Shown: piece after piece, positions 19,277-28,647 of the stretch
Numbering within the stretch: position 1 is the first letter of the stretch
Layout of the letters: each line of letters begins with the position of its first letter
DNA from: Ochrobactrum sp. CM-21-5
Lineage (GTDB): Bacteria > Pseudomonadota > Alphaproteobacteria > Rhizobiales > Rhizobiaceae
Reading direction: 5' to 3'
DNA: 64,000 nt
Assembly: GCF_014253075.1 (NCBI RefSeq)
Contig: NZ_JACLZJ010000003.1
Location: 470,628 to 534,627, forward strand
The notes under the pieces: generated by a model
The model's database searches: none
The model's input: the letters and a program-made list of their open reading frames with translations, nothing else
What the model was told of the DNA's origin: nothing
Position numbers and translations under genes: made by a program

Positions 19277-21106
19277 GTGAGCCTATTCAGGAAGAAAAAC
19301 AAGAAGATCGATACGGGTGAAGCCACGCGCGTAATCCGGCGAATGATGTCGGAAAACATCCGCGAATATAAGAAAAACTACATCATCGCGATTGTGGCTT
19401 CGCTGATCGTCGGCGCATCCAACGGCGCGCTTGCCTATCTCATGAAGCCGATGATCGACAAGATCTTCTACGAACAGAAGGTCGGTCTCATATGGGTTAT
19501 CTGCGGCGCGCTTCTTACAATTTTCATCCTGCGCGGCTTCTCCGGCTACATACAGGCAGTGGAACTTGCGAAGATCGGCAACAATCTCGTTGCACGCTAC
19601 CAGAAACGTATCTTCGATCATCTGATGAAACTCGGGCTGAATTTCTACAATGACACCCGCTCCGGGCAGCTCGCGGCGCAGATCAATCAGAACGTCACCG
19701 GCATACGTGATCTTCTCAACATGACGATCTCATCGATTGCCCGAGATCTGGTGTCACTTGTCGGCCTCGTCGGCATGATGTTCTACATGGATCCGGTTCT
19801 GTCCGCGATCGTCTTCCTGATTGGCCCACCGCTCATATTGGCGGTCGCCTATATTTCACGCCGCATCCGCTCAGTCACACGCGATCTCGTGCACCTGAAT
19901 TCTCATCTCCTAGGCGCAATGCAGGAATCTGTGCAAGGCATCACCATCGTGAAAGCCTTCACGATGGAAGACCAGCTGCGCGCCAAGATAGACACATTGA
20001 TCGATCAGGCCGAGGGCCGCAGCAACAAGATCGCCAAAGTTTCAGAACGAACCACACCGATTTCGGAAATGCTGGCAGGTTTTGCCGTTGCCGGCGTGCT
20101 GGCTTACGGTGGTTATCGCGCCATCCTCGAACAGCAGCCGCCCGGCGCCATGTTCGCCTTCATCACCGCCTTGCTTCTGGCTTATGATCCTGCCCGCCGT
20201 CTCGCCCGCCTTCAGGTCGGCCTCGAAAAGGCGTTGGTCAATGCACGCATGATTTATGAAGTGCTGGATATCGAGCCGCTCCAGGGGGATGCCCCGGACG
20301 CGCTTGAACTGAAACCCGGCCTCGGTGAAATCAGCTTCAAGAATATCTGCTTTTCTTACAGCGAAGTCGCCCCCGTTTTGCATGGCGTCAGCTTTACTGC
20401 CAAGGCCGGTGAGACAACAGCCGTAGTCGGTGCATCTGGCGCGGGCAAATCAACCCTGATCAGCCTTGTCCAGCGGTTTTACGATCTCAACAAAGGCGCG
20501 ATTTTGTTCGACGGGCAGGACATTTCCAAGATCACGAAACAATCGCTGCGTCACGCCATAGCCTATGTCTCGCAACAGCCCTATCTCTTCGAAGGTACTA
20601 TTGCTGACAATATCCGCTATGGACGCCCGGATGCGACAGATGCCGAAATCATCGAAGCCGCGAAACTGGCCCATGCACATGATTTCATTGAGCAACAACC
20701 GCAAGGCTACGACACACCGATTGGCGAAAACGGCGTAACGCTGTCTGGCGGCCAGCGCCAACGCGTTTCCATTGCCCGCGCCATTGTGCGCAATGCGCCT
20801 GTCCTTCTGCTCGATGAGGCAACCTCTGCACTCGACAACGAGTCGGAAAAGCGGGTCCAGATGGCACTCGACCAGATCATGCATGGTCGCACCACGATCG
20901 TCATCGCGCACCGTCTCTCCACCGTCGTCAATGCCGACCGCATCGTCGTGATGGAAGCAGGTCGCGTGGTCGAAGAAGGCCGCCATGATGATCTGATCGG
21001 CATTCAGAATGGTGTCTATGCTCGTTTCTACCAGTTGCAGAGCGGCAATGGTGACGTGCTGACCGAACAGGCAACCGAGGAATTGCGTACAGGAGAAACC
21101 CGATGA
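19277..21106 (+). CDS. msbA: Lipid A/phospholipid-type ABC exporter, MsbA family
   Basis: A half-transporter with six transmembrane helices fused to an ATP-binding domain, probably flipping lipid A-core or phospholipid across the inner membrane. About 609 residues. The membrane domain covers roughly 25-320. The nucleotide-binding domain has Walker [10 protein letters not shown], signature [14 protein letters not shown], Walker [13 protein letters not shown] and the H-loop IAHRLST. The start is uncertain: GTG at 19277 is used here, TTG at 19271 is in frame, and neither has a good ribosome site. dapB overlaps its stop by ATGA. Confidence 0.88.
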   Translation: MSLFRKKNKKIDTGEATRVIRRMMSENIREYKKNYIIAIVASLIVGASNGALAYLMKPMIDKIFYEQKVGLIWVICGALLTIFILRGFSGYIQAVELAKIGNNLVARYQKRIFDHLMKLGLNFYNDTRSGQLAAQINQNVTGIRDLLNMTISSIARDLVSLVGLVGMMFYMDPVLSAIVFLIGPPLILAVAYISRRIRSVTRDLVHLNSHLLGAMQESVQGITIVKAFTMEDQLRAKIDTLIDQAEGRSNKIAKVSERTTPISEMLAGFAVAGVLAYGGYRAILEQQPPGAMFAFITALLLAYDPARRLARLQVGLEKALVNARMIYEVLDIEPLQGDAPDALELKPGLGEISFKNICFSYSEVAPVLHGVSFTAKAGETTAVVGASGAGKSTLISLVQRFYDLNKGAILFDGQDISKITKQSLRHAIAYVSQQPYLFEGTIADNIRYGRPDATDAEIIEAAKLAHAHDFIEQQPQGYDTPIGENGVTLSGGQRQRVSIARAIVRNAPVLLLDEATSALDNESEKRVQMALDQIMHGRTTIVIAHRLSTVVNADRIVVMEAGRVVEEGRHDDLIGIQNGVYARFYQLQSGNGDVLTEQATEELRTGETR

Positions 21107-21954
21107 CCGGCGAACCGGAAGGCGTCAATAGCACAATGGACCAGGAAATTGGATTGGTTGTCGTCGGCGCAGGCGGACGCATGGGGCAGACTCTGATTCG
21201 CACCATCCAGTCGATGGAAAACGTAAAACTGGCCGGAGCGGTGGAGCGTCCCGGTTCTCCCCTGCTGGGCAGGGATGCCGGAGAAATTGCCGGCGTCGGT
21301 ACGTTGTACATTCCAATTACAGACGACCCGTTGCCGGTTTTCGCCAAGGCGCAGGGCGTTCTCGATTTCACGACCCCGGCAACAACTGTGAACTTCGCCG
21401 GCCTGGCTGCCCAGGCACGCATCGTACATATCATCGGCACTACGGGCTGCTCTGTCGAGGACGAGGAAAAGATCCGCGCCGCCGCCCGACACGCAACGAT
21501 TGTCAAATCCGGCAATATGAGTCTCGGCGTCAACCTTCTTTCTGTTCTTGCGCGGAAGGCGGCGCAAGCACTGGGTCCGGAAGATTTCGACATCGAAATT
21601 CTGGAAATGCATCACAAGCACAAAGTCGATGCGCCGTCCGGCACAGCGCTGCTTCTGGGCGAAGCCGCTGCAGAAGGCCGCGCCGTCAGCCTTCAAGAAA
21701 AGAGCGTGCGCGTGCGCGACGGATATACCGGCCCGCGTGAGACCGGCACGGTCGGTTTTGCCACATTGCGCGGCGGTTCAGTGGTCGGCGAGCATTCGGT
21801 GATCCTCGCCGGTATGGGCGAGCGTATCGTGCTCTCGCACCATGCCGAAGACCGCACCATCTTTGCGCGCGGAGCGGTAAAAGCCGCCCTATGGGCCTAC
21901 GGTAAGAAGCCCGGCCTTTATTCCATGCTCGACGTGCTCGGGCTCAACGACTGA
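21103..21954 (+). CDS. dapB: 4-hydroxy-tetrahydrodipicolinate reductase
   Basis: NAD(P)H-dependent reduction in the diaminopimelate/lysine pathway. It is 283 residues from this start; an internal ATG at 21136 would give the more usual length of about 270. Nucleotide-binding [17 protein letters not shown] begins near residue 18. The catalytic [15 protein letters not shown] segment with His-His and Lys is intact. It overlaps the msbA stop (ATGA) and precedes gpmA by 29 bp, so msbA-dapB-gpmA look like one transcript. It completes three DAP-pathway genes within 22 kb (dapD, dapE, dapB). Confidence 0.95.
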   Translation: MTGEPEGVNSTMDQEIGLVVVGAGGRMGQTLIRTIQSMENVKLAGAVERPGSPLLGRDAGEIAGVGTLYIPITDDPLPVFAKAQGVLDFTTPATTVNFAGLAAQARIVHIIGTTGCSVEDEEKIRAAARHATIVKSGNMSLGVNLLSVLARKAAQALGPEDFDIEILEMHHKHKVDAPSGTALLLGEAAAEGRAVSLQEKSVRVRDGYTGPRETGTVGFATLRGGSVVGEHSVILAGMGERIVLSHHAEDRTIFARGAVKAALWAYGKKPGLYSMLDVLGLND

Positions 21955-21983
21955 TTCTATCTCGCATCCATGGAGCACTGAAT

Positions 21984-22604
21984 ATGTCCCGTACACTCGT
22001 CCTTGTCCGCCACGGCCAAAGCGAATGGAACCTAAAGAACCTCTTCACCGGCTGGCGCGATCCGGGGCTCACCGAGCAGGGTCACGCAGAAGCCAAGGCC
22101 GCAGGCCAGCGCCTCAAGATCGCGGGCCTCAAGTTCGACATCGCCTTCACTTCCGTCCTTTCGCGTGCGCAGGTGACCTGCCAGCACATTCTGGACCAGC
22201 TCGATCAGTCAAACCTCGAAACCATTCGCGATCAGGCTTTGAACGAACGTGACTATGGCGACCTGTCCGGTCTTAACAAGGACGATGCCCGTACCAAATG
22301 GGGCGAGGAACAAGTGCATATCTGGCGCCGTTCGTACGACGTCCCGCCTCCAGGCGGCGAAAGCCTGAAGGATACCGGCGCCCGCGTCTGGCCTTACTAT
22401 CTGCACAAGATCCAGCCGCACGTATTGCGCGAGCAGACTGTTCTGGTCGCGGCGCACGGCAATTCGTTGCGCGCGCTGATCATGGCGCTCGACGGCCTGA
22501 CGCCGGAAGAAATCCTCAAGCAGGAACTGAGCACCGGTGTTCCGGTAATCTATCGCCTCAATGCCGATTCGACCGTCGCTTCGAAAGAAATCCTCGAAGC
22601 TTGA
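21984..22604 (+). CDS. gpmA: 2,3-bisphosphoglycerate-dependent phosphoglycerate mutase
   Basis: Interconverts 3- and 2-phosphoglycerate in glycolysis. At 206 residues it is the short alphaproteobacterial form. [10 protein letters not shown] (7-16) carries the phospho-histidine His10, and [11 protein letters not shown] the second catalytic His. A GGAGCACTGAAT ribosome region precedes the ATG. A strong terminator follows. Confidence 0.95.
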   Translation: MSRTLVLVRHGQSEWNLKNLFTGWRDPGLTEQGHAEAKAAGQRLKIAGLKFDIAFTSVLSRAQVTCQHILDQLDQSNLETIRDQALNERDYGDLSGLNKDDARTKWGEEQVHIWRRSYDVPPPGGESLKDTGARVWPYYLHKIQPHVLREQTVLVAAHGNSLRALIMALDGLTPEEILKQELSTGVPVIYRLNADSTVASKEILEA

Positions 22605-22626
22605 CACGGTTTTGAAGCTGTTTTGA

Positions 22627-22656
22627 TCGGGCGCCGCGATGCGCCCGACCTCTTTT
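22627..22656 (+). terminator. Rho-independent terminator after gpmA
   Basis: TCGGGCGC-CGCGAT-GCGCCCGA stem-loop (8 bp, 6-nt loop) followed by CCTCTTTT, 22 bp after the gpmA stop; it closes the msbA-dapB-gpmA unit. Confidence 0.8.
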
Positions 22657-22710
22657 CAGCGCATAAAATGCAAGAGCTGAAAAAAAGCTGACTGAATATC
22701 GAAAACGCGA

Positions 22711-22739
22711 TTGACACAAGCAAGTCGACCCCTTAGATG
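22711..22739 (+). promoter_or_regulatory. Promoter of tRNA-Leu
   Basis: TTGACA at 22711-22716 and TAGATG at 22734-22739 with a 17-nt spacer; the predicted start falls just before the tRNA 5' end at 22750. This is a near-consensus alphaproteobacterial housekeeping promoter. Confidence 0.75.
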
Positions 22740-22749
22740 GGTCCTCGTC

Positions 22750-22836
22750 GCCCAGATGGCGGAATTGGTAGACGCACCAGCTTCAGGTGCTGGCGCTCGC
22801 AAGGGCGTGGAGGTTCGAGTCCTCTTCTGGGCACCA
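22750..22836 (+). tRNA. tRNA-Leu (anticodon CAG)
   Basis: An 87-nt gene with encoded CCA. The acceptor stem GCCCAGA pairs with TCTGGGC. The anticodon stem CCAGC/GCTGG encloses the loop TTCAGGT, giving anticodon CAG for CUG codons. A long variable arm is present, as expected for a class II tRNA, and the T-arm contains GGTTCGAGTCC. It has its own promoter and terminator. Confidence 0.97.
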
Positions 22837-22879
22837 TTTCCAAGTCTTCGGACCACTACCAAGGTTCAGAAGCACCCCA

Positions 22880-22907
22880 AAAAGCCCGCGCAAGCGGGCT
22901 TTTTTGT
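22880..22907 (+). terminator. Rho-independent terminator after tRNA-Leu
   Basis: AGCCCGC-GCAA-GCGGGCT stem with a tetraloop, followed by TTTTTTG; 47 bp past the tRNA 3' end. Confidence 0.85.
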
Positions 22908-22932
22908 TTCCAGCACATACTTGCCACACTCG

Positions 22933-23181
22933 ATGCAAAACGACATTCTGCTCCTATCCACGTGGCAGCAGGTACAGGCCATGGAACAACCTGCATACGA
23001 CCGTGATTTCGGCGACATGATCCGCTGGCTGAAGCAGGAAGGTGTCATCCTGCAAACAGACCTGCGCGGCAATACAGAACTTTCAACACGCGCCGAGTGC
23101 ATCGGCCGCAAGCGTCGCCGCGAAACGCGACGAAGCGCAAAACTGAAATTGCGTCTAGGCCAATTCGCCGCCTCCCTATAA
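22933..23181 (+). CDS. Small basic hypothetical protein
   Basis: An 82-residue predicted protein with no recognised domain. The N-terminal half is mixed; the C-terminal third is strongly basic (RKRRRETRRSAKLKLR), suggesting nucleic-acid binding or simply a basic tail. An ATG at 22981 (66 residues) with a purine-rich leader is an alternative start. It lies between the tRNA-Leu terminator and the DHFR-like gene. Whether it is expressed is uncertain. Confidence 0.5.
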   Translation: MQNDILLLSTWQQVQAMEQPAYDRDFGDMIRWLKQEGVILQTDLRGNTELSTRAECIGRKRRRETRRSAKLKLRLGQFAASL

Positions 23182-23217
23182 ACTGCCCGACAGGGCGGAA
23201 TGTCTGGGAGGACAATC

Positions 23218-23904
23218 ATGCGACGGATTATTGTCGGAACATTTCTTAGCCTCGACGGGGTCATGCAAGCCCCCGGCGGACCGGAAGAAGACCGGAGCGG
23301 CCAGTTCAAATATGGTGGCTGGACAGTGCCTTACTGGGACGACGCCCTCGCGAATGCGATGGAAGAGAACTTCTCGAAACCCTTCGATCTCCTGTTGGGC
23401 CGGCGCACTTATGATATTTTTGCCGCCTATTGGCCATATATCGAAACCGACCAGAACGCAGCCGATTACGACCATGGCGAGAGCGGGATCGCCCGCTTGT
23501 TCAACGATGCGACCAAGTATGTCGCGACGCACTCGCCTGAAACGCTGAACTGGCAGAACAGCCGGGAACTAGGCGACAATATCGTCGCAAAGCTGCGTGA
23601 AGTAAAGCAAAGTGACGGTCCCGACCTGATGGTGCAGGGCAGCAGCGAACTTGTACAGCAATTGCTCGCAAACGATCTTGTCGATGAACTGCGCCTGCTG
23701 ATCTACCCGGTGATCTTAGGCCCGGGTAAACGTCTGTTCGCTGACAATGCGGCACCCGCCGCCTTCAGGCTCGTCAATTCTATCGCGTCCCCCAGTGGCG
23801 TCGTCGTCGCCCGCTACCAGCGGTCAGGCGATATAACGACGGGTTCCTTCGCGATGGACAATCCAGGCGAAGAAGAAATCGAGCGCCGGAAAAACCTTTC
23901 CTGA
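23218..23904 (+). CDS. Dihydrofolate reductase family protein (RibD C-terminal-like)
   Basis: A 228-residue member of the RibD_C/YwjB reductase family. It starts RRIIVGTFLSLDGVMQAPGG, and contains LLLGRRTYDIFAAYWP and LMVQGSSELVQQLL with the conserved glycines of the NADPH site. The start is fixed by GGGAGGAC seven bases upstream of ATG 23218. These proteins are usually uncharacterised pterin/flavin-type reductases; the substrate is unknown. Confidence 0.88.
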   Translation: MRRIIVGTFLSLDGVMQAPGGPEEDRSGQFKYGGWTVPYWDDALANAMEENFSKPFDLLLGRRTYDIFAAYWPYIETDQNAADYDHGESGIARLFNDATKYVATHSPETLNWQNSRELGDNIVAKLREVKQSDGPDLMVQGSSELVQQLLANDLVDELRLLIYPVILGPGKRLFADNAAPAAFRLVNSIASPSGVVVARYQRSGDITTGSFAMDNPGEEEIERRKNLS

Positions 23905-24170
23905 CCCGGCTGGGTGCCGGTTCGATGAAAGACACCAGGCTTCTGGATCGCATCAAAATCCGGGAATGTCTGCTGCATTTCGCAGGTGAATTAAGGCAGT
24001 GCTCAAAAAAGGTTTGGATTCTCTTTGCGCTGCTGTACCTTTCAGCGCTCGGTAATAGGGAAGCCATGTCTGTGCAATTAGCCCAAAGTGGGGTTCTAAC
24101 GGTCAGTGTTTCCCTATAAAGCGGGGCGACGTTCCGGGGAGGAACGCTAGCGGAGTACAGTGGAGGACAC

Positions 24171-25124
24171 ATGAAATTCTCGAGCAGAAAATCGATCGCA
24201 TCAGTCGCGACGGCGCTGGGCCTCGTCTTGGGCTCAGCACAGGCGCAGGCGCAGGAATTCATCAACATTCTGACCGGCGGCACCAGCGGCGTTTACTATC
24301 CGCTCGGTGTGGCCATGGAAAAGATCTATTCCAGCATTCCTGATGCCCGGCCTTCAGTACAGGCTACCAAGGCGTCCATCGAGAACATCAATCTGATCAA
24401 CAGCGGTCGCGGAGAAGTTGCTTTCACCCTGGGTGATTCGCTTCGCGACGCTTATGAAGGCAACGAAGAGGCCGGCTTCAAGAAAAAGCTGACCAATCTC
24501 AGCACCCTTGCCGCAATTTACCCGAATTACGTGCAAATCGTTGCCTCCAAGGAATCGGGCATCAAGACTTTGGCCGACCTGAAAGGCAAGCGCCTGTCCG
24601 TGGGCGCACCGAAATCTGGCACCGAGTTGAATGCACGCACAATCCTCAAGGCCGCCGGCCTTTCCTACGATGACCTTGGAAAAATCGAATATCTGCCTTT
24701 TGCCGAATCCGTCGAGCTGATGAAAAACCGCCAGCTGGATGCGACCCTGCAATCTTCCGGTCTGGGCGTTGCCTCCTTGCGTGACCTTGCCAATTCCGTA
24801 GCGATCAACGTCGTGGAAATTCCGGCCGACGTCATCGAAAAGATCGGTGCCCCTTATCAGGTCAATACAATCCCGGCCGACACCTACACCGGCCAGGACA
24901 AGGACGTGACGACTGCCTCGGTCATCAACTACCTGATCGTGCGTCCGGATCTTGATGAAGAACTCGTCTACCAGATGACAAAGCGGCTGTTCGAGAACCT
25001 TGATCAGCTTGCCGCAGCTCACTCATCCGCCAAGGCGATCAAGCTCGACAAGAGCACGATCACCTCGCCGGTCCCCGTCCATCCGGGTGCCCTGCGATAC
25101 TATAAGGAAAAAGGCATCGAATAA
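24171..25124 (+). CDS. TAXI-family TRAP transporter solute-binding protein
   Basis: The periplasmic binding component of a TRAP-TAXI uptake system, 317 residues. A signal peptide occupies about 1-25 (basic start, then a hydrophobic run ending AQAQAQE). The mature domain begins FINILTGGTSGVYYPLG, a hallmark of the TAXI (TRAP-associated extracytoplasmic immunogenic) family, and has SVGAPKSGTELNARTIL. GTGGAGGACAC lies just upstream of the ATG. The gene is separated from the permease by two tandem hairpins. TAXI substrates are mostly unknown; glutamate and other C4-C5 acids are reported for some. Confidence 0.93.
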   Translation: MKFSSRKSIASVATALGLVLGSAQAQAQEFINILTGGTSGVYYPLGVAMEKIYSSIPDARPSVQATKASIENINLINSGRGEVAFTLGDSLRDAYEGNEEAGFKKKLTNLSTLAAIYPNYVQIVASKESGIKTLADLKGKRLSVGAPKSGTELNARTILKAAGLSYDDLGKIEYLPFAESVELMKNRQLDATLQSSGLGVASLRDLANSVAINVVEIPADVIEKIGAPYQVNTIPADTYTGQDKDVTTASVINYLIVRPDLDEELVYQMTKRLFENLDQLAAAHSSAKAIKLDKSTITSPVPVHPGALRYYKEKGIE

Positions 25125-25136
25125 GCATTCGATGCC
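25113..25136 (+). repeat. Intercistronic hairpin spanning TAXI stop codon
   Basis: GGCATCGAAT-AAGC-ATTCGATGCC, a perfect 10-bp stem with a 4-nt loop that includes the stop codon of the binding-protein gene. A second stem follows immediately. Confidence 0.65.
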
Positions 25137-25170
25137 AAAGGTGCGGTATGAAGCAAAGGCCGCACCTTTT
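25137..25170 (+). terminator. Second intercistronic hairpin/partial terminator
   Basis: AAAGGTGCGG / CCGCACCTTT, a 10-bp stem with a 13-nt loop ending in TTTT, 12 bp after the TAXI stop. It is likely to terminate part of the transcription or protect the upstream mRNA, giving more binding protein than permease. Confidence 0.7.
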
Positions 25171-25264
25171 CCCATGACGCTATCACTGTCGCAGGCTCGC
25201 ACGAAGCCCGTACAGGCTCTGCATTCCTGTCTTCGTTACAGTACAACATTCTGAAGGTTCGCAT

Positions 25265-27370
25265 ATGACGCAGACCGAAAACGCCGCTGTTGAATCGGCT
25301 GAACATATTCCGGGCTGGGGCTTTGGCCAGGGCGCCAGAATCTTGTTTGGCATCGCAGTCCTTTTTTCCGTTTTCCAGCTCTGGACTTCCGCCTATTCCC
25401 CGCTGCCCAGTCAGGTCGTGCGGTCTATTCACGTCGGTTTCCTTCTGCTGCTCCTGTTCGGCCTTTACGCAAACGCATCCACCGCCTCCGCAAAGCGGGC
25501 GCTTTTCTGGCTCGCCGGGCTGCTCGCATTCGGACTCAGTCTCTATCATTGGATATTCTACGAAGATCTGGTCATCCGCGCTGGCGAGCCCAACACGCCG
25601 GATATCATCATCGGCGTGATTGTCGTGGCCATCGTTTTCTGGGCAGGCCAGAAGATGATGGGCTGGACCCTCCCGCTGATCTGCGCCATCTTCCTCGCCT
25701 ACGGCCTCTTCGGCCAGTATCTGCCGTCTCCTCTCAACCACAGGGGATATGACTTTGAGCAGGTCGTCGAAGTTCTCTTCCTTGGTACCGAAGGCATTTA
25801 CGGCACGCCGATCTATGTTTCGTCCAGCTATATCTTCCTTTTCATCCTGTTCGGCGCTTTTCTCGAACGGGCAGGCATGATCCAGCTTTTCAACGATATC
25901 GCGATGGGAACGGTTGGCGCATCGCGCGGCGGACCGGCAAAGGTCTCCGTCATTTCTTCCGCCCTGATGGGCACGATCAACGGTTCGGGCGTCGCAAATG
26001 TGGTGACCACGGGCGCGTTCACAATCCCGCTGATGAAGCGATCCGGCTTCCGCCCCGCTTTTGCCGGCGGCGTCGAGGCCGTCGCCTCCATGGGCGGCCA
26101 GATCATGCCGCCGGTCATGGGCGCGGTCGCCTTCATCATGGCCGAAACCCTCGGCCTGGCCTATGTTGAAGTCGTCAAGGCGGCCATCGTCCCGGCGATC
26201 CTCTATTTCATTACCGTGTTCGTGATGGTCGATCTCGAAGCACGGCGTCTGGGAATGAAGGGGCTGAACAAGGATGACATGCCCAGCGCCATCGGCGCGC
26301 TGCGCCAGCGTTGGTATCTCATTCTGCCGCTCGCCGCGCTCGTCTGGCTGTTGTTTTCGGGCTATACGCCGCTTTTTGCTGGCACGGTCGGCCTCAGCCT
26401 TACCGCTCTCATCATTCTCGGCGTGCCTGTTGCGGGCAACATGTCCATCCCGGTGAGAGTTTTGTTCTGGGTCGCGCTCGGCATTATGTCCGCTGCAGCC
26501 TTCGGAACCACTTTCAACATTCTGGGCTATCAGTTGCGCGGCATAACCCTGATTATCGTTCTGGTCGCCGTGCTGGTCGCAATCAATTTCGCCGTACGCG
26601 GCGGACGCGAGACCCTGCGGCTTTGTCTGGAAAGCCTCGGTGAAGGCGCCAAAAATGCCTTGCCGGTTGGCATTGCCTGCGCGCTTGTCGGCGTCATTAT
26701 CGGCATTCTGGCACTCACTGGCGCCGGTTCGACTTTCGCCCGCGTGATTGTGAGTGTCGGCGAGAATTCGCTTTTCCTCTCGCTGGTTTTGACCATGCTT
26801 ACCTGTCTGGTGCTGGGCATGGGTATCCCGACGATCCCGAACTACATCATCACCTCGTCGATCGCCGGTCCGGCGCTGCTGCATCTGGATGTGCCGCTTC
26901 TCGTCTCCCACATGTTCGTGTTCTATTTCGGCATCATGGCAGACCTCACCCCGCCCGTGGCGCTGGCGGCCTTCGCCGCAGCCCCGATTGCACGGGAATC
27001 GGGTATGAAGATCGGCATGCAGGCTATTCGTATTGCGGTGGCGGGTTTCGCCGTGCCGTTCATGGCGGTCTATGAACCGGTTATCATGTTGCAGGATGGT
27101 GGAACTCTTACCGAAAAATACGGCTTCTGGCTGGCCTTCGCCTATATGATCGTGAAGGCGCTTCTCAGTATTCTGTTATGGGGAGCGGCGGCAATCGGTC
27201 ACCTGCGCGCTCCACTAAAAGTGTGGGAACGCCTTTGGGCCTTTGTCGCAATCGCACTCATGCTTGCCACCTACCCCTATAGCGACGAGCTGGGCTTTGC
27301 GGCCTGTGCGGCCTTCCTTGTCTGGCATTTCTGGAAGTCGCGATCCCCTGTCGCGACCGCAGCCGGATAA
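25265..27370 (+). CDS. TRAP transporter fused permease (DctQM-type)
   Basis: A 701-residue integral membrane protein in which the small 4-helix (DctQ-like) and large 12-helix (DctM-like) TRAP subunits are fused, the normal form for TAXI systems. Hydrophobic helices run through almost the whole chain. Family stretches include GTINGSGVANVVTTGAFTI, MGGQIMPPVMGAVAF, and GMGIPTIPNYIITSS near the second half. It partners the binding protein upstream, and its stop overlaps the DUF1850 gene start by one base (TAATG), so translation is coupled. Confidence 0.95.
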   Translation: MTQTENAAVESAEHIPGWGFGQGARILFGIAVLFSVFQLWTSAYSPLPSQVVRSIHVGFLLLLLFGLYANASTASAKRALFWLAGLLAFGLSLYHWIFYEDLVIRAGEPNTPDIIIGVIVVAIVFWAGQKMMGWTLPLICAIFLAYGLFGQYLPSPLNHRGYDFEQVVEVLFLGTEGIYGTPIYVSSSYIFLFILFGAFLERAGMIQLFNDIAMGTVGASRGGPAKVSVISSALMGTINGSGVANVVTTGAFTIPLMKRSGFRPAFAGGVEAVASMGGQIMPPVMGAVAFIMAETLGLAYVEVVKAAIVPAILYFITVFVMVDLEARRLGMKGLNKDDMPSAIGALRQRWYLILPLAALVWLLFSGYTPLFAGTVGLSLTALIILGVPVAGNMSIPVRVLFWVALGIMSAAAFGTTFNILGYQLRGITLIIVLVAVLVAINFAVRGGRETLRLCLESLGEGAKNALPVGIACALVGVIIGILALTGAGSTFARVIVSVGENSLFLSLVLTMLTCLVLGMGIPTIPNYIITSSIAGPALLHLDVPLLVSHMFVFYFGIMADLTPPVALAAFAAAPIARESGMKIGMQAIRIAVAGFAVPFMAVYEPVIMLQDGGTLTEKYGFWLAFAYMIVKALLSILLWGAAAIGHLRAPLKVWERLWAFVAIALMLATYPYSDELGFAACAAFLVWHFWKSRSPVATAAG

Positions 27371-27729
27371 TGCCGGTCTGTATCGCAACGGCGGGCGGCA
27401 TCATAAAGGTTGCCGCCACCGCCTTCGTCCTGTCATGGACCCACAGCGTCGAAAAAATACCCTGGCAGGAACACTGGCAAGCCTCCCCTGCCGGACTTGT
27501 CCTGACCGAAGCACGTATCAAGGGTTCCGGTGCCGGTATGGACCCGCCAGAAGATGCCGTTCTGAAGGACGGCTGGTACGTCTATCATCCACACATCCCG
27601 CCACGTCGAGATATAATACTGGCCGCCTCCGGCGAAACAGTCAGTGCGTGGACGTTCTGTGCAAACGGGCAATGCCGCGATCTTGGTGCAAAACCATCCG
27701 CCCCGATAAAAATCGCCCTTTGCGACTGA
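27370..27729 (+). CDS. DUF1850 domain-containing protein
   Basis: A 119-residue protein with a hydrophobic N-terminus (possible signal/anchor, about 5-22). The family pattern is visible: LSWTHSVEKIPWQEHW (20-35), EARIKGSGAGMDPPEDA, DGWYVYHP and a C-terminal pair of cysteines (FCANGQCRD). DUF1850 genes are regularly found behind fused TRAP-TAXI permeases. The overlap with the permease stop supports a role in the same transporter, but no function has been shown. Confidence 0.88.
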   Translation: MPVCIATAGGIIKVAATAFVLSWTHSVEKIPWQEHWQASPAGLVLTEARIKGSGAGMDPPEDAVLKDGWYVYHPHIPPRRDIILAASGETVSAWTFCANGQCRDLGAKPSAPIKIALCD

Positions 27730-27927
27730 CCGCCAGGCCGACGGCCTGCGCGTTGGACATTTTTCGAGAAAAACGCCACTATCCTTTCCGTTATTATTTC
27801 AGGCTACTGTGATGGATTAATCTGCAAAACAAGAGAAATTTGCAGATAAAATATTTTAATTCAATGATTTGGCTTATCTTTGGGGTGCTCAGGCAGACAC
27901 ATGACGCTCCAGATTGGGGGATCGCGA

Positions 27928-28647
27928 ATGCGCCGAAAAGGCCTCTTGGAATTCGGGAGAAACAGAACGCTCTACGGCCTCTTCCTGCTATGCGCGATCT
28001 GCGCCATTGCAGGCGGTCTTCTAAGTGCGAACGGTGAGACATCATTCTGGCGCTGGCTGTACTATCTCACCAAACCGACAGCCACCCTGTTATTGCTGCT
28101 TGCCGTTTTGTGTTCCGGTCGGCCCCGGTCGAAATCATTCGGCCTTGCGGTGGCTTTCGGTCTGGCATTCGCAGCCGCAGGCGACTTCTTCCTGATGCTG
28201 CCGGGGGATTATTTTCTAGCCGGCCTGATCTGCTTTCTCATCACCCATTGCGCTTATATCTACGCTCTGTGCCGCGATGCCCGCTTTGCAAGCAGCAAGA
28301 CCGTTTTCGTGCTTTTCGCCATTGCCGCAATAGCCGTTGTCGCGGGACTGTGGACATCTTTGCCAACGGCGATGAGTGCACCTGTCATCATCTATGCCGC
28401 AGCGCTCGCCGCCATGGCCGCACAGGCCGTCAGCCGGGCCATTGCAACGAAACCCGAAACGCCGCAACGTTACGCGGCGTGGCTTGCAGCTGCGGGTGGC
28501 TTGTTCTTCATGGTCAGCGACACCCTGCTGGCCTATAGCCGTTTCAGCATCGTCATTCCGTTCAACGGGCTTTGGGTGCTCGGCACCTATTATGCGGCGC
28601 AATTCCTCTTCGCCCGCTCCACAGAGGGCTTCGCCTATGAACGCTGA
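27928..28647 (+). CDS. Lysoplasmalogenase, YhhN family
   Basis: A 239-residue multi-pass membrane protein (about eight hydrophobic segments) with the YhhN/TMEM86 pattern: KPTATLLLLLAV near the start, AAAGDFFLMLPGDYFLAGLICFL in the middle and FMVSDTLLAYSRF towards the end, including the conserved Asp residues. Characterised members hydrolyse the vinyl-ether bond of lysoplasmalogens and release a fatty aldehyde. The start at 27928 is chosen for GGGGGA six bases upstream; 27901 and 27880 are in-frame alternatives. The 3' end overlaps the aldehyde dehydrogenase gene by 11 bp. Confidence 0.88.
   Translation: MRRKGLLEFGRNRTLYGLFLLCAICAIAGGLLSANGETSFWRWLYYLTKPTATLLLLLAVLCSGRPRSKSFGLAVAFGLAFAAAGDFFLMLPGDYFLAGLICFLITHCAYIYALCRDARFASSKTVFVLFAIAAIAVVAGLWTSLPTAMSAPVIIYAAALAAMAAQAVSRAIATKPETPQRYAAWLAAAGGLFFMVSDTLLAYSRFSIVIPFNGLWVLGTYYAAQFLFARSTEGFAYER

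Noticed and set aside
22750..22836. tRNA-Leu as an integration site
   Set aside because: No integrase, no repeated tRNA 3' end and ordinary backbone genes on both sides.
23925..24119. 64-residue ORF upstream of the TAXI gene
   Set aside because: No ribosome site, no family features and composition like non-coding leader; more likely part of the operon leader.
25100..26911. 603-residue ORF on the strand opposite the TRAP permease
   Set aside because: Antisense shadow of a GC-rich membrane-protein gene; composition (His, Asp, Gln, Arg rich) is typical of a reverse-strand artefact and no domain is visible.
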